NCBI RefSeq assembly: GCF_000740795.1
Contig: NZ_JGYG01000004.1
Location: forward strand, 124,001-188,000
Reading direction: 5' to 3'
DNA length: 64,000 nt
From: Haematobacter massiliensis
Lineage (GTDB): Bacteria > Pseudomonadota > Alphaproteobacteria > Rhodobacterales > Rhodobacteraceae
The notes beneath the pieces were generated by a model. That model saw only the letters and a list, made by a program, of their open reading frames with translations, did not search any database and was not told the DNA's origin. The translations under genes and the position numbers were made by a program. Shown here piece by piece: positions 28,007 to 38,475 of this stretch; the stretch's first letter is position 1; each line of letters begins with the position of its first letter.

Positions 28007-28618
28007 TCAGCGCGTGATGCCGCAGCCTTTCATCGCCTCTGCGATGGTTGGGGCGGAACCGGCAAGCGGGAAGATGAGGGTGCGGCCGGTGGCGGCATCT
28101 CTCACCTCCGCCCTTCGTCCCGCCATCAGTGTACGCTGTATTGACGCGCCTGCCCGGAGATCGGCGAAGAGTGCGCTGCCTCGCGGAGAGAAGCGAAGAC
28201 CGCTCGGCTTGCCGTCGATGCGAAGCTCCGCTCTCGCACCTGACCCGCCGATACCGCCCACCCCTATCAGTCCGCTGCCGTCCCGCCTGCACAGATAGGT
28301 GAGCGAGCCGCCCTGTATGTCAATGCCCGCAAAATGCTCGCCACTCTGCGCCGCGCCGTATCGCCATACCGCCTTGGGCGCGACCGAGGAACGGGAAGGC
28401 GGCTGCGCAGGTGGCTGTGATGGAGCCTCGCACATCTGCCGCACACAAGCTTGATAGCGCGGGTTCGAGGCCCCCGGATTGTGATAAAGGCACTGCCAGA
28501 CGCAGCGCTGCATCTCATCTTCATCGGTGTTCATCTGGGCATGGGCGGAATTGTTGAGCAGACTGGCCAATGCGAGCGCCAGAGCTAATGCCGATGATCG
28601 GGAAAACGGGAAAATCAT
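28007..28618 (-). CDS. exported hypothetical protein with paired cysteines
   Basis: 203-residue protein with a clear Sec signal peptide (residues 1-26, ending NSAHAQ) and no recognised family. The mature N-terminus holds CVWQCLYHNPGASNPRYQAC and another Cys six residues later (VRQMC), suggesting disulfide-bonded helices. A proline-rich linker (SQPPAQPPSRSS) leads to a glycine-rich beta domain that ends KGCGITR. ATG at 28618 is preferred over an in-frame TTG 30 bases upstream. It stands alone between two ABC transporter loci and converges with the binding-protein gene. Confidence 0.7.
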   Translation of the reverse strand: MIFPFSRSSALALALALASLLNNSAHAQMNTDEDEMQRCVWQCLYHNPGASNPRYQACVRQMCEAPSQPPAQPPSRSSVAPKAVWRYGAAQSGEHFAGIDIQGGSLTYLCRRDGSGLIGVGGIGGSGARAELRIDGKPSGLRFSPRGSALFADLRAGASIQRTLMAGRRAEVRDAATGRTLIFPLAGSAPTIAEAMKGCGITR

Positions 28619-28730
28619 AGCCGCACCTTTGTGCTTCAAATGCGGCAAGACTAACCGATTATCGTGATAATTCCTAACCGAACCATAGTTTGCCGGCTTG
28701 ATGGTCTACGGCGCTTTGGGATGAGGTCGT

Positions 28731-29543
28731 TCAGGTCTTTCCCACCCACGGCAGCAACCGCCGTTCGGCGTAACGGAGGGCAATTTCGCAGAGCGTTGCC
28801 AGCGCGGAAATGACGAGAATCCCGGCAATCACCATATCTGTCACCAGAAACTGTGCCGCGGATTGGATCATGTAGCCCAGGCCGCGTGTCGCTGCGACCA
28901 GTTCCGCCGCTACCAGCGTCGTCCAGCCTGCGCCGAGAGCGATGCGAATGCCGGTGAAGATGGATGGGAGAGCCGCGGGAAAGGTCACCTCCCGGATCAT
29001 CTGCCACGGAGTTGCGCCGAAGGCACGGGCGGCGCGGATCTGGCTCTCGCCCGCCGCGCGGACGCCGGACACGGTGGAGATGACGATGGGGGCCAGCATG
29101 GCGATACCGATGACGAGGATCTTGGACGCCTCGCCGATACCGCACCAGATGATGATGAGCGGCAGATAGGCCAGCGGGGGCAGCGGGCGGATGAACTCGA
29201 TGAGCGGGTCGAGAATGCCCCGGCCAACGCGGGACGTCGCAATCAGCAGCCCTGCCGGAACGCCGATGGCGAGTGTGCAGACAAGCGCCGCAAAGACCCG
29301 CCAGAGGCTGGCGGCCATATGCTGCCACAGCGTCGCATTGGCGTATCCGGAGGTCGCAGCAGTTACGATGGCATCCGCAACCCGGGCGGGGGAGGGCAGG
29401 AACACCGGCGAGGTCCAGCCAAGGCCGGAAGCAGCCGCCCAGAGCGCAAGCAGCGCAGCCACTGTCGCGACCCCGATGAAGGCGCCGAAAGGCAGTCGCT
29501 TGCGGCTGCCGGTGGATGCGAATTGCACCGTCGTCTCAGCCAT
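28731..29543 (-). CDS. tauC: taurine ABC transporter permease TauC
   Basis: 270-residue inner-membrane permease of the taurine importer. Hydrophobic segments start at VATVAALLALWAAASGLGW; the central IEFIRPLPPLAYLPLIIIWC and EAA loop RAARAFGATPWQMIREVTFP are typical of TauC. Overlaps the tauB stop by 8 bases. Last gene of the leftward tauABC operon; no tauD dioxygenase follows. Confidence 0.88.
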   Translation of the reverse strand: MAETTVQFASTGSRKRLPFGAFIGVATVAALLALWAAASGLGWTSPVFLPSPARVADAIVTAATSGYANATLWQHMAASLWRVFAALVCTLAIGVPAGLLIATSRVGRGILDPLIEFIRPLPPLAYLPLIIIWCGIGEASKILVIGIAMLAPIVISTVSGVRAAGESQIRAARAFGATPWQMIREVTFPAALPSIFTGIRIALGAGWTTLVAAELVAATRGLGYMIQSAAQFLVTDMVIAGILVISALATLCEIALRYAERRLLPWVGKT

Positions 29544-30318
29544 CCCCGTCTCTCCTGTAAATCGCCGCTACCAGCCGTTCGCGGGCGGCGATGAAGCCTG
29601 GCTCAGATTTCAACTTGCGTGGATCCTCTCCCCTGAGGAACCGGCATCCGAAATCCGCCTCCTCCACGAGCGCGATCCTCCCGGGGTTCGGCGCGAGAAC
29701 GACCACGCGTGTCGAAAGAAACAGCGCTTCCTCGACACTATGCGTGATGAGCAGCGCCCCGGCGTGGCTCTCCTCCCAGAGGCGCAGGAGAAGCTCGTGC
29801 ATCTGATCGCGCGTCATCGCATCGAGCGCGCCGAGCGGCTCGTCCATCAAGAGGAATTCCGGCCGCCCAGAAAGGGCGCGCGCAATGCCTACGCGTTGAC
29901 GCTGACCGCCAGAGAGCTCCCAGACCCGCTTGTTTCCCGCGCCTTCCAGGCCCACGGCCGCAAGAAGCTCCTGAGCGCGCGCCTCCCGCTCCGGCGTCGG
30001 GCGGCCTGCAAGCTTCAAGGGCAGCGCGACGTTTTCCTTCACCGTGCGCCATGGATAGAGCGCGTCGTCCTGAAAGACCACCGCACGCTCTGGCCCCGGC
30101 CCGGTCACCGGACTTCCGTCGATGATGACATGACCTGCACTCGGAAACACGAATCCGGCAGCGAGGTTCAGGATCGACGTTTTCCCCGACCCCGATCGTC
30201 CGATAACGGAGATGAACTCCCCCCGCGAAAGATCGAGGCTGATACCGCTCAGAACCGCCGGTGTCGTGCCGACCGGTCCATAATGGAGAGAGACGTGCTG
30301 AAGACTCAGGAGAGACAT
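29536..30318 (-). CDS. tauB: taurine ABC transporter ATPase TauB
   Basis: 260-residue ATPase. Walker A GRSGSGKTS (about residues 40-48), signature LSGGQRQRVGIARAL, Walker B FLLMDEPLGALD and H-loop ITHSVEEALFLS are present. The C-terminal phrase GRIALVEEADFGCRF is seen in TauB proteins. The Walker A has Ser in place of the more usual Cys. 37 bases separate it from tauA. Confidence 0.88.
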   Translation of the reverse strand: MSLLSLQHVSLHYGPVGTTPAVLSGISLDLSRGEFISVIGRSGSGKTSILNLAAGFVFPSAGHVIIDGSPVTGPGPERAVVFQDDALYPWRTVKENVALPLKLAGRPTPEREARAQELLAAVGLEGAGNKRVWELSGGQRQRVGIARALSGRPEFLLMDEPLGALDAMTRDQMHELLLRLWEESHAGALLITHSVEEALFLSTRVVVLAPNPGRIALVEEADFGCRFLRGEDPRKLKSEPGFIAARERLVAAIYRRDGDG

Positions 30319-30355
30319 TGTGCCTTCCGGGGCGTAAAAGGCGTGCCCGCCCGGT

Positions 30356-31333
30356 TCATTTGCCGGCGGTTTCGGCGAAGCTCGCGTTCACATAGGGGCT
30401 GTAATCCTCCAGTGCCCGCGCCGACCCCTGCTCCTGCAAGAACCCGGCGGTGGCCTTCAGTGCTTCCGCCGTCGCGCCTCCAAGAAAAGCGGGTGAGACC
30501 TGATCCTTCAACCCTGCGAAAGCATAACCTTTGAGGAGCGCCGGCACATCGGCGGCGGGGGCACCTGTCAGCTTGGCGATCTTCTCCGCCGCTTGGGAGT
30601 CCGCTCCCCAGGCGGAGGGGTCCTTCAGATAGCTGTCCGTCGCATCACCCGTCGTCTTGACGAAAGCGGTGACGATTTCGGGGTGCTGCTCGGCATAATC
30701 CTTCCGTACGATCCACGCGTCGAATGTCGGGCCGCCCCAGTCCGCCACGTCCGCGCTGTCGGCGATCACCGTGCCGCCGGTGGACTTGATACGATTGAGC
30801 ACGGGATCCCAGATATATGCGCCGTCGATATCTCCCCGCTCCCAGGCAGCCGCGATCTCCTGCGGGCGGAGGTTCAGCAGGCTCACCTCCGTGGGCTGGA
30901 TACCCCAGTGCTTGAGTGCGGTGAGCAGCGAATAATGTGCGGTGGAGACGAAAGGCGTGGCGATCTTCTTGCCTTTCAGATCGGCAGGGGTGGTGATGCC
31001 CTTCGTCGCCAGCGCTTCGGCTTCGGCGATATTGCCGACGATGTATATCGCCTCGATTGGCAGGCCTTGTGAGGCCGCTGCGGTAAGGGGCGAGGAGCCG
31101 ACATACCCGATATCGATGGCGCCGGATGCAATCGCCGCGATCACGTCGGCCCCGCCTCCGAAAAGGTTCCAGGTTATTTCGGCGCCCGTCGCCTTCTCAT
31201 AGGCTCCGTCTGCCTGCGCCACCCGGGATGGCTCCACGATCTGCTGCCAGCCGATACGGAGGTTCTCCGCCAGCGCGGGAAAGGCGACGGAAGCGAGCAA
31301 ACCTGCAAGCGTGAGTGTCAGGCGGAACGGCAT
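30356..31333 (-). CDS. tauA: taurine-binding periplasmic protein TauA
   Basis: 325-residue binding protein with a Sec signal peptide (MPFRLTLTLAGLLASVAFPA, cleavage after LAE region). Extended agreement with E. coli TauA as remembered: YVGSSPLTAAASQGLPIE, STAHYSLLTALKHWGIQP, AAWERGDIDGAYIWDP, and WGGPTFDAWIVRKDYAEQHP. The ATG at 31333 follows GGAG; the longer frame upstream lacks a signal-like start. It heads tauABC; imported taurine would need an enzyme elsewhere, since no TauD, Tpa or Xsc lies nearby. Confidence 0.92.
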   Translation of the reverse strand: MPFRLTLTLAGLLASVAFPALAENLRIGWQQIVEPSRVAQADGAYEKATGAEITWNLFGGGADVIAAIASGAIDIGYVGSSPLTAAASQGLPIEAIYIVGNIAEAEALATKGITTPADLKGKKIATPFVSTAHYSLLTALKHWGIQPTEVSLLNLRPQEIAAAWERGDIDGAYIWDPVLNRIKSTGGTVIADSADVADWGGPTFDAWIVRKDYAEQHPEIVTAFVKTTGDATDSYLKDPSAWGADSQAAEKIAKLTGAPAADVPALLKGYAFAGLKDQVSPAFLGGATAEALKATAGFLQEQGSARALEDYSPYVNASFAETAGK

Positions 31334-31584
31334 GGCGGAACTCTCCAGGAGTCTGAGCGAAGACCAAGGGAATGTGCTTGAGAACAGCATTCTCGGCCAT
31401 TCTGTATTTCGGCGGGAGAGCATGCGTGTGTTTCACGCTCGGCGGCTTTGCTGGAATTTTCATCTACAGAGCGCGATATGCGCGCAGGCTGAGGAAATAT
31501 TGTCCTGTTGAGCCGCGCAGGCTGCGGCCAGCCTTCGCCGCGTAATGTGCTATATGTTGGTCTTGTCGATCCGAGGAGGCAGCC

Positions 31585-32880
31585 TTGAAGACATTGCGCA
31601 TTTCTGACCGGCTCAGCATCTCCTGCCAGTTGGACCCCGCCGATTTCGCGGCACTTCAGCGTGCGGGCTTCGAGCGTGTGATTGACCTGCTGCCGAGGGA
31701 CGAACGGTCCAGCGATTCAGGCTCCGGCATAGAGCGGCGGGCACTCGCAGCAGGACTGGCCTATGACGTCATCCCCGTCCGGGCGGAGGCAATCACCCGC
31801 GCCGATATTGCCGCTTTCGCCCACGCTACCGACGGGTCTGGGCCGGCTCTTGCATATTGTGCAAGCGGGCAGTGTGCCTTGTCGCTCCATGTGCTGGCCG
31901 AAACGCTTGCGGGGAGAGTGACACCCGCCGAAGTGATCGGCTTTGGGGATGAACGAGGACATGACTTGCGTATTGCGTCGGCATGGCTTGAACGTGATGC
32001 GGCTCTTTCGCCGAGAGTGGAGGGTTTCTACGATCCACGGACCTCAAGCGTCCAATATGTCGTGAGCGACCCGGCGACGCGCGCCTGTGCCATCATCGAC
32101 CCTGTCCGCGATTTCGAGGAGAAATCGGGGGCCACACGAACAGATAATGCCGACAGGCTCCTCGCCTATGTCGCTGAGCAGGATCTGAGGGTCGAATGGA
32201 TTCTCGACACCCATCCCCATGCCGATCACTTCTCCGCCGCGGCCTATCTGCGAGAGCGGACGGGGGCGCCGATCGCGATAGGTGCGGAGGTGGTAGAGGT
32301 TCAGAAACTCTGGCGCGACATCTACAATCTCGCGCATTTTCCGCTCGACGGATCGCCGTGGGATCGGCTGTTTGCGCCGGGGGATACGTTCCGGATCGGC
32401 TCGCTCGAGGGACGTGTAATGGCGTCTCCAGGCCATACGCTCGCCTCTGTCACCTATGTCATCGGGGATGCCGCCTTCATCCATGACACGCTTTTCATGC
32501 CCGACAGCGGTTCGGCGCGCGCCGACTTTCCCGGCGGCAGCGCGCAATCGCTCTGGCGCTCCATCAGCGACATTCTCTCCCTGCCCGATGAGACGCGCCT
32601 GTTCACCGGTCACGACTATCGGCCGGGTGGCCGTCATCCGCGCTGGGAGAGTACGCCCGCACAACAGAAACGCGAAAACCCTCATGTCGTAGCCCAGGAC
32701 GAGGCCGGGTTTGTGGCGCTGCGCGCGGCAAGGGATGCGACGCTTCCGATGCCCAAGCTGATCCTGCCAGCGCTTCAGGTGAACCTGCGCGGCGGTCGTC
32801 TGCCGGAGCCGGAGTCGAACGGCACGCGTTATCTGAAAATCCCGCTCGACATGCTGCCAGGCGCGGTGTGGGGAGGCTGA
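31585..32880 (+). CDS. Blh-type fusion: DUF442 sulfurtransferase-like plus persulfide-dioxygenase-like MBL hydrolase
   Basis: 431-residue fusion. Residues about 1-115 form a DUF442/phosphatase-like rhodanese domain with a cysteine loop YCASGQCAL. Residues about 140-431 form a metallo-beta-lactamase fold with the metal motif DTHPHADHFSAA, SPGHTLASVTY, and TGHDYRPGGRHP, typical of ETHE1-like persulfide dioxygenases. Blh proteins of this layout act in H2S/persulfide oxidation and biofilm-linked sulfide detoxification. The start is TTG at 31585, supported by a GAGGAGG site 7 bases upstream and no nearby ATG. Divergent from tauA, which suggests a sulfur theme. Confidence 0.87.
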   Translation: MKTLRISDRLSISCQLDPADFAALQRAGFERVIDLLPRDERSSDSGSGIERRALAAGLAYDVIPVRAEAITRADIAAFAHATDGSGPALAYCASGQCALSLHVLAETLAGRVTPAEVIGFGDERGHDLRIASAWLERDAALSPRVEGFYDPRTSSVQYVVSDPATRACAIIDPVRDFEEKSGATRTDNADRLLAYVAEQDLRVEWILDTHPHADHFSAAAYLRERTGAPIAIGAEVVEVQKLWRDIYNLAHFPLDGSPWDRLFAPGDTFRIGSLEGRVMASPGHTLASVTYVIGDAAFIHDTLFMPDSGSARADFPGGSAQSLWRSISDILSLPDETRLFTGHDYRPGGRHPRWESTPAQQKRENPHVVAQDEAGFVALRAARDATLPMPKLILPALQVNLRGGRLPEPESNGTRYLKIPLDMLPGAVWGG

Positions 32881-33716
32881 CCTTCTTGCACAACTCCGGG
32901 CGGAGGCGCTGTACAGGGCGCAGCCTCCGGTCAGCGTATTTCCCTGGGTCAGGAACGTTCGCTCCTGCCTCGGCAACGAACGCAATCATCCGGCTGCGGT
33001 GACTGTCGTTTGGCACCAGTGCTCGCACAATATGCTAAGTCACGCAGTCCCCCCAGCTAGGCCATGGTAAGTCGTTAAGCCGCCCCGGTCTTGCGTCTCT
33101 GATGGCCCCCGTATGGAGACCATTGCGAGCGTCGCCGATGTTGCCGATGTCCCCCGGGCGCATTGCCTTGGCAGACATCCGCATCGGCTGCACCAACCTG
33201 TCATCTGCGATGACCGCAACGCCCGGGTTGGGCGGTGGATTGGCAGGAGCGGGAGGGCTACGCCCCCTGTGCATGGCTGAAACGATGCCAGTTAGAGGTG
33301 AAATGGGGCGATGGTGGAGGACGGCTTGGATGTCGCCATGCTGCCGGATGGATCGTCCGCCATTGGTCGAATTGGGATGTATTGCGCCGGCCCTTGCGGT
33401 CGCGAAAATCGGGCGGGATGCGCGAGCGACGTGTTTCGCAGGAACCAGCAACGCGCCTGACTTGCCAGAATGACGACGCATGATGTTTGGGCGCCGATCA
33501 CGGCTCGACGGCGCTGCATACACCGCTTCGCCGTCGGCGAAGATCGCCATTCCCCATGGATGCGACGGTGTCACGACCGGCAGTCGGGCGCGTGCCCTTG
33601 GTGTGGGGGGCTTGCATGCCCGTGGGCGAACTTTCAGCGCGACGGAACGAATTATCCGAACAGCCGTTGACCATGACCATCCCGCGAGCCCATTCGCCAG
33701 CGTCCCGGAGGTCTTC
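32881..33716. other. 836-bp region without a supported gene
   Basis: Open frames exist on both strands (33035-33823 minus, 33102-33473 plus), mutually overlapping and without recognisable motifs or ribosome sites. The stretch could be a decayed gene upstream of the molybdenum oxidoreductase operon; I see no insertion sequence or RNA gene. Confidence 0.45.
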
Positions 33717-34232
33717 ATGCGCATCACGCTCGACATAAACGGTGAGAGCCATCCCATTGAAGTGGATATCCGCACGACATTGCTTGATGCACTTCGACTG
33801 CACCTCGGACTGACCGGCACCAAGAAGGGCTGCGATCACGGTCAATGCGGAGCCTGCACCGTTCTCATGGACGGGCGGCGCGTGAATTCATGTCTGACAC
33901 TCGCCTGCATGGCAGATGGTCGAGAGATCACGACCATCGAGGGTATGGGCGAGATGTCCGGGCTTCAGCAGGCTTTCGTGGAACACGACGCGTTTCAATG
34001 TGGCTACTGCACGCCGGGGCAGATTTGCTCGGCGACGGCCATGATCGAGGAAATGCGTGCCGGATGGCCGAGCCATGCCTCTGCCACGCTGGACGGCCCG
34101 TTCGCACCCAGCCACGCGGAGATCGCAGAGCGCATGAGCGGTAACCTCTGCCGCTGCGCCGCCTATTCGAACATCGTGGAGGCCATTCAGACGATGGCGC
34201 GACAGGCGGGCGAAAAGGTAGAGGCAGCATGA
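33717..34232 (+). CDS. molybdenum aldehyde oxidoreductase, [2Fe-2S] subunit
   Basis: 171-residue iron-sulfur subunit of a xanthine-oxidase-family enzyme. The first cluster is bound by [20 protein letters not shown] and a following Cys in NSCLTLAC; the second by [14 protein letters not shown] and [15 protein letters not shown] at 33717 has GGAGG 6 bases upstream. Unlike E. coli PaoA there is no Tat signal, so the complex is probably cytoplasmic. Stop overlaps the next gene by 4 bases. Confidence 0.92.
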   Translation: MRITLDINGESHPIEVDIRTTLLDALRLHLGLTGTKKGCDHGQCGACTVLMDGRRVNSCLTLACMADGREITTIEGMGEMSGLQQAFVEHDAFQCGYCTPGQICSATAMIEEMRAGWPSHASATLDGPFAPSHAEIAERMSGNLCRCAAYSNIVEAIQTMARQAGEKVEAA

Positions 34233-35191
34233 AGGAGTTCACCTATATACGCGCTGCCACTCTGACAGACTTGCCGACGGGCGCTACCATCATCGCGGGG
34301 GGTACCAATCTTCTCGATCTCATGAAGCATGAGGTCATGACGCCCGGTGCGCTGGTCGACATCAGCAGGACAGGCAATGACCAGGTTGAGGTAAGCGGCG
34401 AAGGGTTGAGGATCGGCGCCATGGTCCGCAACAGCGATTTGGCTACGAACCAGATCGTACGGCGCCATTACCCTGTCCTGTCCCGCGCGCTGCTTGCGGG
34501 GGCGAGCGGGCAGTTGCGGAATATGGCGACGACGGGTGGCAATCTCATGCAGCGTACCCGGTGCCCCTATTTCTACGACACGCGCATGGCCTGCAACAAG
34601 CGCAGCCCGGGGGCGGGATGCGCCGCTCGAGGCGGAGTCACCCGAAACCATGCGATCTTCGGGACGAGCGAGCACTGTATCGCCAGCCATCCGAGCGACA
34701 TGGCCGTTGCGATGTGCGCGCTTGATGCGGAAGTGGAAATCGTCGGACCGGAGTCGCGTCGCGTCCCGCTTGACCAGTTCTACCGGTTACCCGGTGACAG
34801 GCCAGATATCGAGACTGTGCTGCAACCCGGCGAAGCGATTGCCGCCGTGCATCTTCCCGCTCCCGCAGGGGGTGTACAGAGATACCGGAAGGTACGGGAC
34901 AGGGCCTCCTATGCCTTTGCGCTCGTCTCCGTGGCGGCGGTGGCGGTGCTGGTTTCCGGCAGGATCGAGCGCATTGCCCTCGCCTTCGGAGGGGTTGCGC
35001 CAAAACCTTGGAGAAACAGATCCGTGGAACAGGCATTGACGGGCGAAACTCCATCGCCTGCGCTGTTTTCCAACGCCGCTGACATTCTTCTTGCCGATGC
35101 GGCGGGGCAGGGCGGCAATGACTTCAAACTGCCGCTGCTACGCCGAACTCTGACGGCGGTGCTTCACGATGTTACGGAGGCCAGAGCATGA
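34229..35191 (+). CDS. molybdenum aldehyde oxidoreductase, FAD subunit with extra Fe-S loop
   Basis: 320-residue FAD subunit. The flavin loop [15 protein letters not shown] and [18 protein letters not shown] are visible. The segment [19 protein letters not shown] and the later EHCIASHP provide four cysteines, as in E. coli PaoB and 4-hydroxybenzoyl-CoA reductase, which hold an additional [4Fe-4S] cluster. This separates the enzyme from ordinary xanthine dehydrogenase and points to an aldehyde oxidoreductase or related hydroxylase. Overlaps both neighbours by 4 bases. Confidence 0.9.
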   Translation: MKEFTYIRAATLTDLPTGATIIAGGTNLLDLMKHEVMTPGALVDISRTGNDQVEVSGEGLRIGAMVRNSDLATNQIVRRHYPVLSRALLAGASGQLRNMATTGGNLMQRTRCPYFYDTRMACNKRSPGAGCAARGGVTRNHAIFGTSEHCIASHPSDMAVAMCALDAEVEIVGPESRRVPLDQFYRLPGDRPDIETVLQPGEAIAAVHLPAPAGGVQRYRKVRDRASYAFALVSVAAVAVLVSGRIERIALAFGGVAPKPWRNRSVEQALTGETPSPALFSNAADILLADAAGQGGNDFKLPLLRRTLTAVLHDVTEARA

Positions 35192-37362
35192 GCAATCATT
35201 TGAAGGTTGATGCGGCCGATACGGAAAACCGGCTCGATCATATGGCGCAAGGTGTGCTGGGACAGCCGCTCGACCGGCTGGAAGGTCCGCTCAAGGTCAC
35301 CGGCAAGGCGATATATTCGGCGGAGGCACGCCGTCCGGGTCTTTTGCACGGGGTTCTGGTTCAGGCGGCTATCCCGCGCGGGAAGGTCATGGGCATGGAC
35401 GACGCGCCCGGTGCGTTTGCGGTCATTACCGATCCACGCTTCTTGCGACAAGCCGCGCAGGGCTTGGACAGCAAGGGGCCTCCGTCCGGCCCGGACGACG
35501 TCGAGTATATGGGCCAGGCTGTAGCGCTGGTCGTCGCGGAGACTCTGGAAGCTGCGCAGTCGGCCGCCCGGAACCTGCGCATTCGCTATGAGCCTCGGAA
35601 GGCGGAGTTCGATCCAGAGGCGGTGGAGCCGGAGCTGCCGCCGAAGAAACAGAGTTCGACCGGCGATCTGGACGCGGCGATGGCATCCGCTGCCGCTGCG
35701 CTGGATGAGGTTTGGCACACACCTTCCATGTCGGCCGCGGCGATGGAACCCCATGCGGCCATCGCCGAATGGCAAGACGGGTCTGTCACCATCCGCGCGA
35801 GCATGCAGATGCTTTCGTCGAACCGCAAGCAGATGGCTGATGCGCTGGGGGTGGCCGAGGAGAAGGTTCGCCTTCTGGCTGCCTACGTCGGCGGCGGGTT
35901 CGGCTCGAAACTCGGGATCAACGCAGAGGCGGTTGCGGCGGCGATCGCGGCAGAGAAGCTGGGCCGCCCGGTGTCTGTCACGATGACGCGGCAGCAGGTC
36001 TTTGACCTCTCGCATCGCCGATCAGAAACCCGGCAGCGTGTTCTTCTGGCATGCGATGCCACAGGTAGGCTGACGGGGATCGGTCATGAGGCTTTGGTAT
36101 CGAACCTTCCCGGCAGCAAATTCTCCGAGCCGGTGACACAGGCGACGCCTTTTACCTATGCGGCGGAAAATCGTCGTATCGTCCATGCGGTAGCGCGGGT
36201 GCATCGTTCCTCTGCCGGATCCGTCCGGGCGCCGGGCGAGGCGGTGGGCGTCACCATATTCGAATGCGCGATGGACGAACTGGCAGAGCGTGCTGGCCTC
36301 GATCCTGTTGAACTGCGACTGAAGAACATACCGGATACGGAGCCTGTTACCGACCGCCCCTTTTCCAGCCACAAGCTGGCGGAGGCGCTGCGTGTCGGCG
36401 CGGATAGGTTTGGCTGGTCGGAGCGCCGTGCACCGGGCGAACGTCAGGAGGGCGAATGGCTGATCGGCATCGGCATGGCGGCCGCCGTGCGGGTGAACAT
36501 GCTGATCGAATCGCGCGCGCGTGTCACGCTTCAGCCATCGGGGGATGCGGTGGTTGAGACGGACATGACCGATATCGGCACAGGCACCTATACCATCCTT
36601 GGCCAGCTTGCTGCCGAGATGCTGGGATTGCCCCGCGATGGGGTGCGTGTGCTGCTGGGAGATACGGATTCTCCCCCTGCCTCCGGATCAGGCGGTTCTT
36701 TCGGCGCGGCCTCCAGCGGAACATCCGTGTATCTTGCCTGTCAGGACATCCGCCGCCACATCGCTGATCGTATGGGTTGTGACGAGCGGAACCTTACTCT
36801 TCAGAATGGCCGGGCACGGGCGGAGAACGTCGATCTGGCACTTGGTGAAGTGATGGACGGGCCGCTTGTCGGCGAGGGACACCTCGAACCCGGTGCGACG
36901 GAAAAAACCGTCCGGCAGGCGACCTGGGGAAGTCATTGGGCGGAAGTTGCCGTCAACCGCTGGACCGGGGAAACGCGCGTGCGGCGGATGCTGGGCGTTT
37001 TTGCCTGCGGACGGCTTTTGAATCCGAAGACGGCGCGGTCGCAGTGTCTGGGCGGAATGACGTTCGGGATCGGGATGGCGCTTACGGAGGAGTTGGCGCA
37101 TGATCCCCGCGATGGTCATGTCGTGTCTCGCGATCTTGCCGAATACCACATTCCCTGTCACGCAGATGTTCCGGCGCTGGAAGTGGAGTTCCTTGAGGAG
37201 CGTGACGCCTTTGTCGGTCCTCTCCAGGCCAAGGGTATCGGAGAGCTCGGCATATGCGGTGCGGGAGCGGCTGTTCTGAACGCCATTTACAATGCCTGCG
37301 GAGTTCGTGTGCGGGAACTCCCCGCGACGCCTGACAAGATCATCGCGGGATTAATGGTCTGA
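35188..37362 (+). CDS. molybdenum aldehyde oxidoreductase, molybdopterin catalytic subunit
   Basis: 724-residue catalytic subunit (PaoC-like) carrying molybdenum-molybdopterin cytosine dinucleotide. Family motifs are [60 protein letters not shown], and [19 protein letters not shown]; the Glu of KGIGELG is the catalytic base. Length agrees with PaoC. The MocA/PaoD-type cofactor-loading gene that usually accompanies it is absent from the window. Substrate is unknown: aromatic aldehydes are plausible given the aromatic catabolism around it. Confidence 0.9.
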   Translation: MSNHLKVDAADTENRLDHMAQGVLGQPLDRLEGPLKVTGKAIYSAEARRPGLLHGVLVQAAIPRGKVMGMDDAPGAFAVITDPRFLRQAAQGLDSKGPPSGPDDVEYMGQAVALVVAETLEAAQSAARNLRIRYEPRKAEFDPEAVEPELPPKKQSSTGDLDAAMASAAAALDEVWHTPSMSAAAMEPHAAIAEWQDGSVTIRASMQMLSSNRKQMADALGVAEEKVRLLAAYVGGGFGSKLGINAEAVAAAIAAEKLGRPVSVTMTRQQVFDLSHRRSETRQRVLLACDATGRLTGIGHEALVSNLPGSKFSEPVTQATPFTYAAENRRIVHAVARVHRSSAGSVRAPGEAVGVTIFECAMDELAERAGLDPVELRLKNIPDTEPVTDRPFSSHKLAEALRVGADRFGWSERRAPGERQEGEWLIGIGMAAAVRVNMLIESRARVTLQPSGDAVVETDMTDIGTGTYTILGQLAAEMLGLPRDGVRVLLGDTDSPPASGSGGSFGAASSGTSVYLACQDIRRHIADRMGCDERNLTLQNGRARAENVDLALGEVMDGPLVGEGHLEPGATEKTVRQATWGSHWAEVAVNRWTGETRVRRMLGVFACGRLLNPKTARSQCLGGMTFGIGMALTEELAHDPRDGHVVSRDLAEYHIPCHADVPALEVEFLEERDAFVGPLQAKGIGELGICGAGAAVLNAIYNACGVRVRELPATPDKIIAGLMV

Positions 37363-37366
37363 TGGA

Positions 37367-37384
37367 GGCGAGCGTTAGCTCGCC
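37367..37384 (+). terminator. stem-loop directly after the oxidoreductase operon
   Basis: Perfect 7-bp stem GGCGAGC / GCTCGCC with a GTTA loop begins 5 bases beyond the last stop. The following sequence (CATTACTTGC) is only mildly T-rich. Between here and 37639 the DNA is AT-rich with no recognisable gene. Confidence 0.45.
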
Positions 37385-37639
37385 CATTACTTGCTGTGGT
37401 GGTATTTTAAGGTCACGGATCCGGGGATTTATTGGCGGGGCGATAGGGTCGAGAATTGCTTGAGTAGGCTTGAGAACGACCGTTGACAATCAATCCGATA
37501 AGACAAAATCGCTTATAAATTCATTAGGTTCGCATACGTCGGCCGCATTCGGTTCCGGATCCACCATTATCAGCATGACATGTCAGAATGTTAGATAAAT
37601 GATTAGAAAACACTTTACCGGAAAGCGAGCATAATCAGA

Positions 37640-37667
37640 AGCGGTAAGACCTATAAGTCTTACCGCT
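37640..37667 (-). terminator. terminator hairpin downstream of isochorismatase-like gene
   Basis: Perfect 11-bp stem AGCGGTAAGAC / GTCTTACCGCT with a 6-base loop, 20 bases past the stop of the leftward hydrolase gene. On that strand it is followed by TCTGATTATGC, a weak T-rich tail. Confidence 0.6.
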
Positions 37668-37687
37668 ATTCTCAAAGTTGGCCAAGT

Positions 37688-38350
37688 TTACTTGTAATTC
37701 TCCAAATTTGTTTCAGGACCATTTTTGGCAATGAATTGGGCTTTGTCGTAGCTTTCCATGAGGCACTTGTACTCTGGACAGACATGATTCGCCAGGATAT
37801 CGGCGAATTTCGACCCTTCCGGCCTGTTCCACGTTTGCATCAGCTCGGCCACGATGGCGAATGTGTCGGTCGGAATAGCACCGGCCTGCGTCACGCGGGC
37901 AATAGTGATGTCCGTGGCCATCTTGCTCCAATTGCCGGAGGCGTCGACGACGCAATAAGCCTTATAACCCTCGCGAACGGCACTGATCGCGGGAAATGCC
38001 ATGCATACGCTAGTCAGCGTTCCGGCAATAATGACAGTCTTCCTGCCGGTTTTCTTGATCTCCTCAACAAAAGGCGGGTTATCCCACGCATTGATTTGGC
38101 CCGTACGCGGCACATAAACAGCGTGGGGCGCATGCTCGTGCACATCGGGAATCAGCGGACCGTTTGGACCATCCGGAACAGACGCAGTAGTAATAACGGG
38201 GATATTCAAAAGTGAAGCCACTTTTGCGATTGCAATCACATAGTTGCGGAGGTCCGGTATCGGCACGTCCCGGACAGTATTGAACAGCCCACTCTGATGG
38301 TCGATCAGGAGGATAACGGCGTCATTGGGATCGATCATACCATTGGTCAT
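37688..38350 (-). CDS. isochorismatase-family cysteine hydrolase, YcaC-like
   Basis: 220-residue cysteine hydrolase. Catalytic triad candidates are Asp17 (LLIDHQSG), Lys near residue 100-104 ([13 protein letters not shown]) and Cys116 ([11 protein letters not shown]), and the phrase GQINAWDN plus VVDASGNWS place it with YcaC-type proteins. The substrate of this group is not established. RBS AAGGA. The gene and its flanks are visibly lower in GC than the rest of the window, consistent with acquisition. A decayed HxlR regulator lies divergently 126 bases away. Confidence 0.88.
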   Translation of the reverse strand: MTNGMIDPNDAVILLIDHQSGLFNTVRDVPIPDLRNYVIAIAKVASLLNIPVITTASVPDGPNGPLIPDVHEHAPHAVYVPRTGQINAWDNPPFVEEIKKTGRKTVIIAGTLTSVCMAFPAISAVREGYKAYCVVDASGNWSKMATDITIARVTQAGAIPTDTFAIVAELMQTWNRPEGSKFADILANHVCPEYKCLMESYDKAQFIAKNGPETNLENYK

Positions 38351-38475
38351 TTTATCATCCTTGCAGGTTATAACCAGAATGTGACATCAACGTGAATTCA
38401 TTCCGATCATTTCAGTTCACTCTCGCAGTTTATGAAAACCATTCGCGTTTTGCAAGTAATTACGGCTTATATAGT

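Noticed and set aside
33035-33823. 262-codon minus-strand frame overlapping the start of the molybdenum oxidoreductase operon
   Set aside because: Its first part is the shadow of the [2Fe-2S] subunit, and the rest has no recognised motif. A plus-strand frame covers the same DNA.
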